From positions 1,178,001-1,242,000 of the forward strand of contig NZ_WEGH01000001.1 of NCBI RefSeq assembly GCF_009604375.1: a stretch of DNA of 64,000 nucleotides, in the 5' to 3' direction. The translations under genes and the position numbers were made by a program. The stretch's first letter is position 1; each line of letters starts with the position of its first letter. Below the pieces are notes generated by a model. The model was given only the letters and a program-made list of their open reading frames with translations, made no database searches and was not told where the DNA came from. Below are positions 54,108-64,000 of the stretch, one piece after another. This DNA is from Actinomadura macrotermitis (GTDB lineage Bacteria > Actinomycetota > Actinomycetes > Streptosporangiales > Streptosporangiaceae).

Positions 54108-55676
54108 CTACTTCTTCTTGCGGCCCTGCAGCTTGCCGAGGTCGGGCATCTGGAAGCCGGGCGGGAGCTGGCCGGCCAGGCCCGGGGGCAGCTGGCCGCC
54201 GAGGCCGGGCGGCAGGCCCTGCGGCGCGCCGTCCAGGGCGGGCTGCTCCTCCGCCTGCTGGGGGGCGCCGGCGCGCTTGCGCGGGTCGCCGCTGCGCTGC
54301 TTGCCCTTCTTGTTCTTGGCCTGCTTGGCGGCCTGCTTGGCCTTGCGGCGGCCCGGCATGCCGGGGATGCCCATGCCGCCGGCCATCTGGCGGACCATCT
54401 TCTGCGCGTCGAAGAACCGGGTGACCAGGCTGGAGACCTCGCCGACCGACACGCCCGAGCCCTTGGCGATGCGGGCCCGCCGCGAGCCGTTGATCATCTT
54501 GGGGTTGGCGCGCTCCTGCGGCGTCATCGAGCGGATGATCGCCGCGACCCGGTCCAGGTCCTTGTCGTCGATGTTGCTGATCTGGTCCCGGACCTGCCCC
54601 ATGCCGGGCATCATGCCGAGCAGGTTGCCGATCGGCCCGAGCTTGCGGATCATCATCATCTGCTCGAGGAAGTCCTCCAGGGTGAAGTCCTCACCCGAGG
54701 CGAACTTGGTGGTCATCCGCTCGGCCTGCTTGGCGTCGAACGCCTGCTCGGCCTGCTCGATCAGGGTGAGGATGTCACCCATGTCCAGGATGCGGCCGGC
54801 CATCCGGTCGGGGTGGAAGACGTTGAAGTCCTCCAGCTTCTCCCCGGTGGAGGCGAACATGATCGGCCGGCCGGTGATGTGGCGGACCGACAGGGCCGCG
54901 CCGCCGCGCGCGTCGCCGTCGAGCTTGGTGAGCACCACGCCGTCGAAGCCGACGCCGTCCATGAACGCCTGGGCGGTGTTGACCGCGTCCTGGCCGACCA
55001 TGGCGTCCACGACGAACAGCACCTCGTCGGGGCCGACCGCGTCGCGGATGTCGATGGCCTGCTGCATCATCTCGGCGTCGATGCCGAGGCGGCCGGCGGT
55101 GTCGATGATGACGACGTCGTGCTGGGCGTGCTTGGCCTGGTCGATGGAGCGGCGGGCCACCGACACCGGGTCGCCGACGCCGCTGCCCGGCTCGGGCGCG
55201 TAGACCGGCACCCCGGCGCGCTGGCCGACGACCTCCAGCTGCTGGACCGCGTTCGGGCGCTGCAGGTCGGCCGCGACCAGCAGCGGCGCGTGGCCCTCGG
55301 ACTTCAGCCAGCGGGCGAGCTTGCCCGCCAGGGTGGTCTTGCCGGCGCCCTGCAGGCCCGCGAGCATGATGACGGTCGGCGGGTTCTTGGCGAACCGGAT
55401 CCGGCGCGTCTCGCCGCCGAGGATATTGATGAGCTCCTCGTTGACGATCTTGACGACCTGCTGGGCCGGGTTGAGCGCCTGCGAGACCTCCGCCCCGGTC
55501 GCCCGTTCCTTGATCTGCGCGATGAAGTCCTTGACGACGGGCAGCGCCACGTCGGCCTCGAGCAGCGCGACACGGATCTCGCGGGCCGTCGCGTTGATGT
55601 CGGCCTCGGAGAGCCGGCCCTTGCTGCGCAGCGACGAGAAAACCGTCGTCAACCGGTCGGAGAGCGTCTCGAACAC
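54108..55676 (-). CDS. ffh: Signal recognition particle protein (SRP54/Ffh)
   Basis: 522 aa, GTG start. Ffh binds signal sequences of nascent membrane proteins and, with 4.5S RNA, docks on FtsY. The N domain (1-90) is followed by the GTPase: GLQGAGKTT, DTAGRLGIDAEM and TKLDGDARGGAAL. The methionine-rich M domain (about 295-440) holds MMMIRKLGPIGNLLGMMPGMG and the RNA-binding MTPQERANPKMINGSRRARIA. The last about 90 residues are a basic then Pro/Gly-rich tail (GLGGQLPPGLAGQLPPGF) ending in GRKKK, longer than the E. coli protein. Its receptor, ftsY, is 4.5 kb away in this same window. Confidence 0.98.
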   Translation of the reverse strand: MFETLSDRLTTVFSSLRSKGRLSEADINATAREIRVALLEADVALPVVKDFIAQIKERATGAEVSQALNPAQQVVKIVNEELINILGGETRRIRFAKNPPTVIMLAGLQGAGKTTLAGKLARWLKSEGHAPLLVAADLQRPNAVQQLEVVGQRAGVPVYAPEPGSGVGDPVSVARRSIDQAKHAQHDVVIIDTAGRLGIDAEMMQQAIDIRDAVGPDEVLFVVDAMVGQDAVNTAQAFMDGVGFDGVVLTKLDGDARGGAALSVRHITGRPIMFASTGEKLEDFNVFHPDRMAGRILDMGDILTLIEQAEQAFDAKQAERMTTKFASGEDFTLEDFLEQMMMIRKLGPIGNLLGMMPGMGQVRDQISNIDDKDLDRVAAIIRSMTPQERANPKMINGSRRARIAKGSGVSVGEVSSLVTRFFDAQKMVRQMAGGMGIPGMPGRRKAKQAAKQAKNKKGKQRSGDPRKRAGAPQQAEEQPALDGAPQGLPPGLGGQLPPGLAGQLPPGFQMPDLGKLQGRKKK

Positions 55677-55778
55677 GTGTCTGGACCCGTCCTTGGAAAG
55701 CTTCTGGGATCGTCTATCAGACTATCGGGTCGCCGGCCCCGAGCCGCCCCGTCGCGCCGGAGCGGCCCGGCGAACCCC

Positions 55779-58166
55779 TCAGCCCAGTGCTTCCAGCACC
55801 TTCTCCCGCACTTCGGACAGGGTGGCGGGGTCGTCGCCGAGCGGGCGGCCCGCCGCGTCCACGACGTAGAAGACGTCCACCGCCTCGGCGCCCAGCGTGT
55901 CGACCTGCGCGCCCCGGACCTGCAGGCCGAGCGAGCCGAGCGCCCGCCCGATCCGCCAGAGCAGCCCCGGCCGGTCGTGCGCCCGCACCTCGATCACCGT
56001 GGAGATGTCGGAGGCGCCGGGCACGATGGTGACCCGGGGCGGCGCGACGGTCACCCCGGGCCGGACCCGGACCGACCGGGCCCGGCGTTCCAGCCGGCCG
56101 GCCACGTCGAGCCGGTCGGCGAGCATGCGGCGCAGGTCGGCCTCGAGCGCGGCGGGGTCGGGCGGCGTGCCGTACTCGGGCACGGCGGTGAAGTCCAGCA
56201 CGGCCGTGCCGCCGTTGGCCGCGGCCGCGCCGGGCGAGGCCGCCGAGACGGTGCGGGCCGTGCGGACGGCCAGGCGGTGCAGGGCCAGGATGCCCGCGGC
56301 CTGCCAGAGCAGCCCCGCGCGGTCCGGGGCGGCGATGGTGATGCGGGTGCCGGCGACGCGGACGGCGGCGCCGTCGTGGCGGATCAGCGCGAGCTGCTCG
56401 GGCGGCAGCGCGGGCGGGGGCGGCGGGGTGCCGCCCGACAGCGCGGCGATGGCGCGGCGGGCCAGCTCGGCGACCTGGCGGCCCTTCCAGGTGCCCCAGG
56501 CCGACGGGCCGGTGGCCTGGCCGTCGGCGACGGCGATCGCGGCCAGCAGCTCGACGATCTCGCGTTCGCGGCCGGGGACCGACGCGACGGCGGCGATGAC
56601 GGCCTCGACCGTCGCCGGGTCGGTGATGTCGCGGCGGGTGGCGGCCTCGGGGAGGAGCAGGTGGTGCCGGACGAGCGCCTCCAGGACGTCCACGTCCCCG
56701 GGCGGGAAGCCGAGGCGGGCGGCCAGGTCGCGGGTCACCACGGCGCCGCTGACCGAATGGTCGCCGGGCCAGCCCTTGCCGATGTCGTGCAGCAGCGCGC
56801 CGACCAGGAGCAGGTCGGGGCGGGCCACCTCGCGGGTGAGCGCGGCGGCGCCGGCGGCGGCCTCCACCAGGTGGCGGTCCACGGTGTAGCGGTGGAAGGG
56901 GTTGCGCTGCGGCCGGTTGCGGACGCGCTCCCAGTCGGGCAGCAGCCGGGTGACCACCCCGGCCTGGTCCAGCGCCTCCCAGACCCCGATGGCGGCCGGG
57001 CCCGCGCCGAGCAGCGACACCAGGGCGTCGCGGGCCGCGGCGGGCCAGGGCGCGGTGGGCAGTGCCGCGTGCTCGGCGAGCCGGTCCACGGTGGCCGGGG
57101 CGAGCGGGAGGCCGGCGTGCGCCGCCGCGGCGGCGACGCGCAGCAGCAGCGCCGGGTCCTTGAGGTCGGCGTTACGGGCCAGCACGACCTCGCCGTCCTG
57201 CTCCACGGCGCCGTCGCCGACCGGGCGGCGCTCGACGCCGCCGCCGGGGGCGCGCCGGGGCGCCCGGAACCGCTCGACGCGGCGCCACAGCAGCTCGCCC
57301 GCGTGGGTGACGGTGCGCGCGGCCTCGGTGGTGGCGCGCAGCAGCTGGTCGGCGTCCAGCATGGCCAGGAGCCGTGCGACGGCCTCCTGCTCCTGCAGGA
57401 CCAGGCGGTCGGACGAGCGGCCGGTGACCTCGTGCAGGGCGTGCCGGACGTCCAGCAGCAGGTCGTGCGCGGCGCGCACCCGCGCGTCCGGCGCCGAGGC
57501 CACCCAGGAGGCGCCGACGGCCTGCATGACCTGCACGTCGCGCAGCCCGCCGTGGGCCTCCTTGAGGTCGGGTTCGAGCAGGAAGGCCAGCTCGCCCTGG
57601 GCCTCCCAGCGGGCCCGGCAGAGCTCGGCCAGCTCGCCGAGCCGGCGGCGGGCGTCGGCGCGCCAGTCGGCCGGCACCGCGGTGCGCAGCTCGGCCGCCA
57701 GGCCCGGGTCGCCGGCGATCAGCCGGGCCGACAGCAGGCCGAGCGCGGCCTTCATGTCGGTGCGGGCGACCTCCCGTGCCTCGGCGACGGTGCGGACCGA
57801 GTGGTCCAGCCGCGGCCCCGAGTCCCAGATCGGGTACCAGAGGCGGTCGGCGATCTCGGCGATGCCCGCCCGGTCCCGGTGCAGCAGCACCAGGTCCAGG
57901 TCCCCGCCGGGGGTGAGCTCGCGCCGGGCGTGGCTGCCCACCGCGACGAGCGCGATGCCGTCCAGCAGGCCGTCATCGGCGGGACCGCCGCCGGTGCCGC
58001 CGGCCGGGGACGGTTCGGCCGCGTCGCCGGGCGGGGCGGCCGCTTCGGCGGCTTTGGCCAGGAGGCCGGTGAGCCAGCGGTCCAGCTCTTCGGCGCGGGC
58101 GGCCCGCGCAGCCGCCAGGGCTGCGCGGGCCGCTTCGGTGGTACCGCCGGTGTGCGCGAGGGTCAC
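55779..58166 (-). CDS. glnD: PII nucleotidyltransferase / nitrogen sensor GlnD
   Basis: 795 aa from the GTG at 58166; the AGGGAAC ribosome site overlaps the glnK stop. A longer reading into glnK is only a shadow frame. GlnD modifies and demodifies PII according to glutamine; in actinobacteria the modification is known to be adenylylation. The nucleotidyltransferase motif is GSHARRELTPGGDLDLVLLH, the HD hydrolase site is LLHDIGKGWPGDHS, and two ACT domains close the protein (RAGLLWQAAGILALHRL and RPGLLWRIGRALGSLGL). It is third in the amtB-glnK-glnD operon, 8 nt after glnK. Confidence 0.96.
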   Translation of the reverse strand: MTLAHTGGTTEAARAALAAARAARAEELDRWLTGLLAKAAEAAAPPGDAAEPSPAGGTGGGPADDGLLDGIALVAVGSHARRELTPGGDLDLVLLHRDRAGIAEIADRLWYPIWDSGPRLDHSVRTVAEAREVARTDMKAALGLLSARLIAGDPGLAAELRTAVPADWRADARRRLGELAELCRARWEAQGELAFLLEPDLKEAHGGLRDVQVMQAVGASWVASAPDARVRAAHDLLLDVRHALHEVTGRSSDRLVLQEQEAVARLLAMLDADQLLRATTEAARTVTHAGELLWRRVERFRAPRRAPGGGVERRPVGDGAVEQDGEVVLARNADLKDPALLLRVAAAAAHAGLPLAPATVDRLAEHAALPTAPWPAAARDALVSLLGAGPAAIGVWEALDQAGVVTRLLPDWERVRNRPQRNPFHRYTVDRHLVEAAAGAAALTREVARPDLLLVGALLHDIGKGWPGDHSVSGAVVTRDLAARLGFPPGDVDVLEALVRHHLLLPEAATRRDITDPATVEAVIAAVASVPGREREIVELLAAIAVADGQATGPSAWGTWKGRQVAELARRAIAALSGGTPPPPPALPPEQLALIRHDGAAVRVAGTRITIAAPDRAGLLWQAAGILALHRLAVRTARTVSAASPGAAAANGGTAVLDFTAVPEYGTPPDPAALEADLRRMLADRLDVAGRLERRARSVRVRPGVTVAPPRVTIVPGASDISTVIEVRAHDRPGLLWRIGRALGSLGLQVRGAQVDTLGAEAVDVFYVVDAAGRPLGDDPATLSEVREKVLEALG

Positions 58167-58174
58167 GCGGTTCC

Positions 58175-59838
<1,664 letters not shown>

Positions 59839-59919
59839 CGTGGCGAGAGCCCTCCTCGGCCGGAAACTGTGAGATGTCCGAAGACTCTTGGGCGGCGGTT
59901 TCGCCTGGACGGCTCTTGT

Positions 59920-59966
59920 GTTTCCGCGGCGTGAAACCCCACCTCCGTATGTTTCCCCCGTGTTTC
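59920..59966 (-). promoter_or_regulatory. Candidate GlnR boxes upstream of amtB
   Basis: On the minus strand GAAAC starts at 59966 and again at 59955 (6-bp spacer, 11-bp period), then TTCAC at 59935 and GAAAC at 59924 (again 6-bp spacer). The known actinomycete GlnR pattern is alternating gTnAc and GaAAc boxes with 6-bp spacers, and amtB is its classical target. The second pair fits well; the first is a GAAAC/GAAAC variant. Confidence 0.55.
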
Positions 59967-60106
59967 GAAGACCTCACCAGTCACAATTCCCGCTTTTGCG
60001 AAGGAAACGGCGGCGATAGGGAAGCCTTTGCCCCGAAATACCGTGGCCGACCTCGGCCAGACGACGCGAATGAAGCCGCGGTCGCTTTTCCTCCCGGAAA
60101 CGGCAA

Positions 60107-60144
60107 AGCGCCCCGTTCGCGACGATCGTCGCGAACGGGGCGCT
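60107..60144 (-). terminator. Perfect-palindrome terminator after ftsY
   Basis: Two exact 19-bp arms meet without a spacer: AGCGCCCCGTTCGCGACGA and its complement. On the minus strand it is 19 bp past the ftsY stop and is followed by TTGCCGTTT, a partial T-tract. Confidence 0.8.
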
Positions 60145-60163
60145 CCGGTGCTCCGGCCCGGGG

Positions 60164-61330
60164 TCAGTCCCCCAGGATGGCGTCCACGAACGCCTCGGGC
60201 TCGAACGGGGCCAGGTCGTCGGGCCCCTCGCCGAGGCCGACGAGCTTGACCGGCACGCCGAGCTCGCGCTGCACCTGGACGACGATGCCGCCCTTGGCGG
60301 TGCCGTCCAGCTTGGTCAGCACCACGCCGGTGACGTTGACGACCTCGGCGAACACGCGGGCCTGCTGCAGGCCGTTCTGGCCGGTGGTGGCGTCCAGCAC
60401 CAGCAGGACCTCGTCGATCTGGCTCTGCTTCTCGATGACGCGCTTGACCTTGCCGAGCTCGTCCATCAGGCCGGCCTTGTTGTGCAGCCGCCCGGCGGTG
60501 TCGACGATGACGGTGTCGACCTTGCCGTCGATGCCCTGCTTGACCGCGTCGAACGCGACGCTGGCGGGGTCGGCGCCCTCGCCCTTGCGCACGACCGGGG
60601 CGCCGACGCGCGAGCCCCAGGTCTCCAGCTGGTCGGCGGCGGCGGCGCGGAAGGTGTCGGCGGCGCCGAGCAGCACGGTGCGGCCGTCGCCGACCAGCAC
60701 CCGGGCCAGCTTGCCGCAGGTGGTGGTCTTGCCGGTGCCGTTGACGCCGACGACCATCAGCACCGCGGGCCGGGTGCCGTGCGGCGAGGCGTGCAGGGAG
60801 CGGTCGAAGTCGGGGCCGAGTTGCTTGACCAGCTCCTCCTTCAGCATCGCCCGCACCTCCTCGGGCGAGCGGGTGCCGAGCACCTGGACCCGGGTGCGCA
60901 GGTCGTCGGTGACCTGCCGGGCGACCGAGACGCCGATGTCGGCGCCGATCAGGGTGTCCTCGATCTCCTCCCAGGCCTCGTCGTCGAGCACGTCGCGCGA
61001 CAGCAGGCCGAGCAGGGTCCGGCCGAAGCCGCTCTGCGACCGGGCGAGGCGGGCGCGCAGGCGCACCAGCCGGCCGGCGCCGGGCGGCGGCTTCTCGATC
61101 TCGACCGAGGGCCTGGCCGGTACGGTCCCGGCCGGTGGCGCGCGCTCGGCCGGCGGCGCCGTGCGCTCCTCCTCGGGGAGGGTGGTGGCCCCTCCGGGCA
61201 GGATGTCGGCGGGCCGTTCCGACGGTTCCACGGGCGGGCGCGGCTTGCGGCGGGAGGGCCGCAGGAACAGCACTCCGCCGACGATGACGGCGAGGGCGGC
61301 CAGCCCGGCGATGAGGATCACGTATTCCAT
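60164..61330 (-). CDS. ftsY: Signal recognition particle receptor FtsY
   Basis: 388 aa. An N-terminal hydrophobic segment (about 3-23, YVILIAGLAALAVIVGGVLF) anchors it, as in other actinobacterial FtsY proteins. A Pro/Glu-rich linker (24-85) leads to the N domain and then the GTPase: GVNGTGKTTTCGKLA, DTFRAAAADQLE, DTAGRLHNKAGLMDEL and TKLDGTAKGG. It pairs with Ffh to deliver nascent membrane proteins to SecYEG. Gene order relative to smc is conserved, except that a GH16 gene separates them here. Confidence 0.98.
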   Translation of the reverse strand: MEYVILIAGLAALAVIVGGVLFLRPSRRKPRPPVEPSERPADILPGGATTLPEEERTAPPAERAPPAGTVPARPSVEIEKPPPGAGRLVRLRARLARSQSGFGRTLLGLLSRDVLDDEAWEEIEDTLIGADIGVSVARQVTDDLRTRVQVLGTRSPEEVRAMLKEELVKQLGPDFDRSLHASPHGTRPAVLMVVGVNGTGKTTTCGKLARVLVGDGRTVLLGAADTFRAAAADQLETWGSRVGAPVVRKGEGADPASVAFDAVKQGIDGKVDTVIVDTAGRLHNKAGLMDELGKVKRVIEKQSQIDEVLLVLDATTGQNGLQQARVFAEVVNVTGVVLTKLDGTAKGGIVVQVQRELGVPVKLVGLGEGPDDLAPFEPEAFVDAILGD

Positions 61331-61379
61331 AGCGACCCCAGTTTTCCAGACGGGCGGTCATGCACCGGACACGATCGGG

Positions 61380-62168
61380 TCACCGATCCGGGGCGTACAT
61401 CCTGATCCAGTCGATCTGCAGGGTCGCCGGGGCGTCCCGGTCGACGCCGCGCGCGGTCCGGCCGCGCTCGCCGGGGAACCAGTCGAGCTGGATCGTCTGG
61501 CCCATCTCGCCGGCCGGCAGCATGCGCCGGTCCCCGGTGTGGAACCAGCGGCGGCCGTCCAGGTAGCCGCTGACGCCCTGGGGCGTCCAGGAGACGGCGA
61601 AGGCGTGCCAGCGGGTGAGGTCGGCCGGGACGCGGGTGTCGCGGACGCGCTCGTTGCGGGCCGTCCCGGCGTGCAGGAAGAAGGAGGTGGCGGCGCGGCG
61701 GCCGTCGTCGGCGGTCTCGACGTAGTCGATCTCCCCGTTCTCGCCGCGCGGGGTGACGCCGCCACCGCCGCGGGTCGGCCACAGCAGCAGGACGGGGTGG
61801 TAGCAGGCGCAGCCGCGCGACATCCGGATCCGCGCCTCCCAGCGGCCGTACTTCTGCGCGCCGCGCCGCCAGGCCACCCCGCCGGTGGTGCCGTTCCGCC
61901 TGCCGGTGATCGTCATGACGCCCTCACGGACGCTGACCGCGCGGGGCGAGCGGCGGCCCTTCCCGGCGTGGCCGGGCCCGTCGTAGACGTCCCAGTCGCG
62001 GGGGTCCAGGGAGCGGCCGCGGAAATCCTCCGCCGCCACCGGGCGGCCCCAGCCGAAGCGGGCGGCGGCCGTCCGCGCGTCGCCGCGCGCCGCGCAGCCG
62101 TGCGCCGTAGAGCCGACGGCGAGCACGCACACCACCGCGGACAGGCGGGCCGTTCCGGAGGGCACCAC
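61380..62168 (-). CDS. Secreted GH16-family glycoside hydrolase
   Basis: 262 aa, GTG start (a second GTG follows). The hydrophobic N-terminus TARLSAVVCVLAVGSTAHGC looks like a signal peptide, possibly lipoprotein-type with Cys25. The catalytic GH16 motif ExDxxE is present in GENGEIDYVE (nucleophile and acid/base glutamates). Nearby features of the beta-jellyroll fold are KYGRWEARIRM, WHAFAVSWTPQGVSGYLDG and TLQIDWIRMYAPD. GH16 enzymes cut beta-1,3/1,4-glucans, galactans and related polymers; the substrate cannot be told from sequence. Its place between ftsY and smc is unusual; it may be a later insertion. Confidence 0.88.
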   Translation of the reverse strand: MVPSGTARLSAVVCVLAVGSTAHGCAARGDARTAAARFGWGRPVAAEDFRGRSLDPRDWDVYDGPGHAGKGRRSPRAVSVREGVMTITGRRNGTTGGVAWRRGAQKYGRWEARIRMSRGCACYHPVLLLWPTRGGGGVTPRGENGEIDYVETADDGRRAATSFFLHAGTARNERVRDTRVPADLTRWHAFAVSWTPQGVSGYLDGRRWFHTGDRRMLPAGEMGQTIQLDWFPGERGRTARGVDRDAPATLQIDWIRMYAPDR

Positions 62169-62247
62169 ACCGGCAAGCTACCGGCGCGGGCGCCCGCCGC
62201 CGCCCCGGACACCGTCACCTTTCGTCCCGGGTCTCCCCATGAAGGGG

Positions 62248-64000
62248 TCAGGCGGGCTCGTGCTCGCGCAGCCGCTGGCTGATCACCTGGGTGACGCCGT
62301 CGCCGCGCATGCTGACGCCGTACAGCGCGTCGGCGCCCTCCATGGTGCGCTTCTGGTGGGTGATGATGATGAGCTGGGACGACTCGCGCAGCTCCTCGAA
62401 GACGGTGATCAGCCGCTGGGTGTTGGTGTCGTCCAGCGCCGCCTCGACCTCGTCGAGCACGTAGAACGGCGACGGCCGGGCCTTGAACACCGCGACCAGG
62501 AACGCGATCGCGACCAGCGAGCGCTCGCCGCCCGACAGCAGCGACAGCCGCTTGACCTTCTTGCCCGGCGGCCGCGCCGAGACCTCCACGCCGGTGGCGA
62601 GCATGTCCTCGGGCTCGGTCAGCGACAGGCTGCCCTCGCCGCCGGGGAACAGCCGGGCGAAGATCCGGGAGAACTGCTGCTCGGTGTCGGCGTAGGCCGA
62701 GGCGAACACCTGCTGCACCCGCTCGTCGACCTCCTTGACCACGTTCAGCAGGTCGCGGCGGGTCTTCTTCAGGTCCTCCAGCTGGGTGGTGAGGAAGGCG
62801 TGCCGCTCCTCCAGCGCCGCGAACTCCTCCAGCGCCAGCGGGTTGATCTTGCCGAGCTGGTTCAGCTGCCGCTCGGCGGTCTTGGCGCGCTTCTCCTGCT
62901 CCTCGCGCCGGTAGGGGGCGGGCGCGGCGTCCTCGGCGGCCTCGGGGCCGGGCGGGACGGGCTGGTCGGGGCCGTACTCGCCGACCAGCGCCTCGACCTC
63001 CAGGCCGAACTCCTCCAGCGCGCGCTGCTCGTACTGCTCCAGCCGCAGCCGCTGCTCGGCGCGCGCGACCTCGCTGCCGTGCACGACGTTGACCAGCCGC
63101 TCCAGCGTGCTGGACAGCTCGCGGACCTGGCCGCGCACCACCTTCAGCTCCGCGTCGCGGGCGGCGCGGGCGCGCTCGGCGGCCTCGCGCTGCTCGACGG
63201 CGGCGGCCAGCGACACCTCGATGCGCGCGAGCGCGGTGCGGGCGCCTGCCAGCACCGCCTCGGCGGTCCTGGCCTGGCGTTCGCGGCGGGCCCGGCGCTG
63301 CGCGGCGCGGGCGCGCTCCTCGCGCTCGCGGCGGGCGCCGCGCTCCAGCGCGTCGGCGCGGCCCGCGATGGCCTGGACGCGCTCCTCGGCGGTGCGGACC
63401 GACAGCCGCGCCTCCATCTCGGCCGAGCGCAGCTCCTGGACGCGCGCGTTCAGCTCGTCGCGCAGGTCGGTGTCGTAGCCGGCCTCCTCGGCGACCTCGG
63501 CGGCCTCCTCGGACTCGGCCAGGCGCATCGCCAGCTCCTCGGCGGCCTGCGTGTCGCGCTCCAGCGACTCGGTCGCGGCGTCCAGGGCCTTGGTGAGGCG
63601 CTCCACCTCGCCCCGGGCGGCGCGCACGTCGGCCTCCAGCCGGGCGGCGCGCTTGGCCTCCTGGGCGGCCTGGGCGTCGAACTCGCGGACCCGGGCGCGG
63701 ACCCGGTCCAGGTCGCCCTGCGCCTGGTTGACGCCGGTCTGGGCCTGCTGGGCGGCGGCCTGCGCGGCGTCCAGCGCGGCCTGGGCGCGCTGCTCGGCCT
63801 CGGCGGCCTCAGCGAGGGCGTCCGCGGCGGTCTCGGCGGCGGTCTCGGCGGCGGCGAGGTCCTCGGTGGCCTGGTCCAGGGTGGCGCGCATCTTCAGCAG
63901 GCTCTGCGCGCCGCCCGCCGCGCCGCCCTGCGCCCAGTGCGCGCCGACCAGGTCGCCCTCGCGGGTGACGGCCCGCAGCGACGGCTCGCGGCGGACGAGC
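62248..64000 (-). CDS. smc: Chromosome segregation protein SMC, C-terminal half (5' end outside window)
   Basis: 583 residues visible, starting inside the protein. The first stretch (VTREGDLVGAHWAQGGAAG) is the end of the hinge region. A long coiled coil rich in Ala, Glu and Arg follows (about 35-400 of the visible part). The C-terminal head has the ABC signature LSLLSGGERSL, Walker B FYVLDEVEAALDD and the ITHQKRTMEGADALYGVSM stretch. SMC compacts and separates chromosomes with ScpA/ScpB. The N-terminal Walker A half lies beyond 64000. Confidence 0.96.
   Translation of the reverse strand, partial: LVRREPSLRAVTREGDLVGAHWAQGGAAGGAQSLLKMRATLDQATEDLAAAETAAETAADALAEAAEAEQRAQAALDAAQAAAQQAQTGVNQAQGDLDRVRARVREFDAQAAQEAKRAARLEADVRAARGEVERLTKALDAATESLERDTQAAEELAMRLAESEEAAEVAEEAGYDTDLRDELNARVQELRSAEMEARLSVRTAEERVQAIAGRADALERGARREREERARAAQRRARRERQARTAEAVLAGARTALARIEVSLAAAVEQREAAERARAARDAELKVVRGQVRELSSTLERLVNVVHGSEVARAEQRLRLEQYEQRALEEFGLEVEALVGEYGPDQPVPPGPEAAEDAAPAPYRREEQEKRAKTAERQLNQLGKINPLALEEFAALEERHAFLTTQLEDLKKTRRDLLNVVKEVDERVQQVFASAYADTEQQFSRIFARLFPGGEGSLSLTEPEDMLATGVEVSARPPGKKVKRLSLLSGGERSLVAIAFLVAVFKARPSPFYVLDEVEAALDDTNTQRLITVFEELRESSQLIIITHQKRTMEGADALYGVSMRGDGVTQVISQRLREHEPA

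Larger units (their letters stand above)
59839..60163. other. ftsY-amtB intergenic region (325 bp)
   Basis: It holds the ftsY terminator (60107-60144), the candidate GlnR boxes (59920-59966) and the amtB leader with its ribosome site. Short plus-strand reading frames here have no recognisable content. It is less GC-rich than the flanking genes. I see no RNA gene. Confidence 0.8.

Overview
The window is chromosomal DNA from a very GC-rich actinomycete. Nearly all genes use G/C third positions, GTG starts are frequent, and the housekeeping block smc / ftsY / amtB-glnK-glnD / ffh / rpsP-KH-rimM-trmD-rplS-lepB-rnhB has the actinobacterial order. A filamentous genus of the Actinomadura/Thermomonosporaceae kind is plausible, but that is inference. 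There is no rRNA, tRNA, CRISPR array, transposase or prophage gene that I can see.

Region 1 (1-44121, minus strand) is one long operon for a nonribosomal peptide. It starts with an ABC exporter (44121 to 42166), followed by four giant NRPS genes read right to left: NRPS1 (4438 aa, three modules), NRPS2 (3023 aa, two), NRPS3 (2548 aa, two) and NRPS4 (at least 4031 codons, four modules visible, runs off the left edge). The four genes overlap by 1-4 bases. Eleven adenylation domains are visible. The first five modules and module 7 carry epimerisation (E) domains, so the product is rich in D-residues. The type of each condensation domain agrees with the presence or absence of an E domain just before it, which supports the order NRPS1-2-3-4. 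My reading of the specificity pockets is: Hpg-like, Hpg-like, Asn, Ser, Asn, unknown, Hpg-like, Hpg-like, Ser, Ser, Thr-like. NRPS1 itself begins with a condensation domain of the type that accepts a D-residue. Its N-terminal tail matches that of NRPS3, so an upstream NRPS is probably encoded outside the window. No thioesterase, MbtH-like protein, Hpg biosynthesis gene or tailoring gene is present here.

Region 2 (44122-44353) is a divergent control region. It has a good minus-strand promoter for the exporter/NRPS operon, a plus-strand promoter for the next gene, and a perfect 9-bp inverted repeat between them that looks like an operator.

Region 3 (44354-49557) holds a secreted SGNH-fold protein whose nucleophile serine is replaced by aspartate, a histidine kinase without an adjacent response regulator, and a divergent lipoprotein / FtsX-type permease / ATPase operon of the MacB kind.

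Region 4 (49630-64000, minus strand) is conserved housekeeping: RNase HII, signal peptidase I, L19, TrmD, RimM, a KH protein, S16, Ffh, the GlnD-GlnK-AmtB nitrogen module with candidate GlnR boxes upstream of amtB, FtsY, a secreted GH16-family protein lying between ftsY and smc, and the C-terminal half of SMC.
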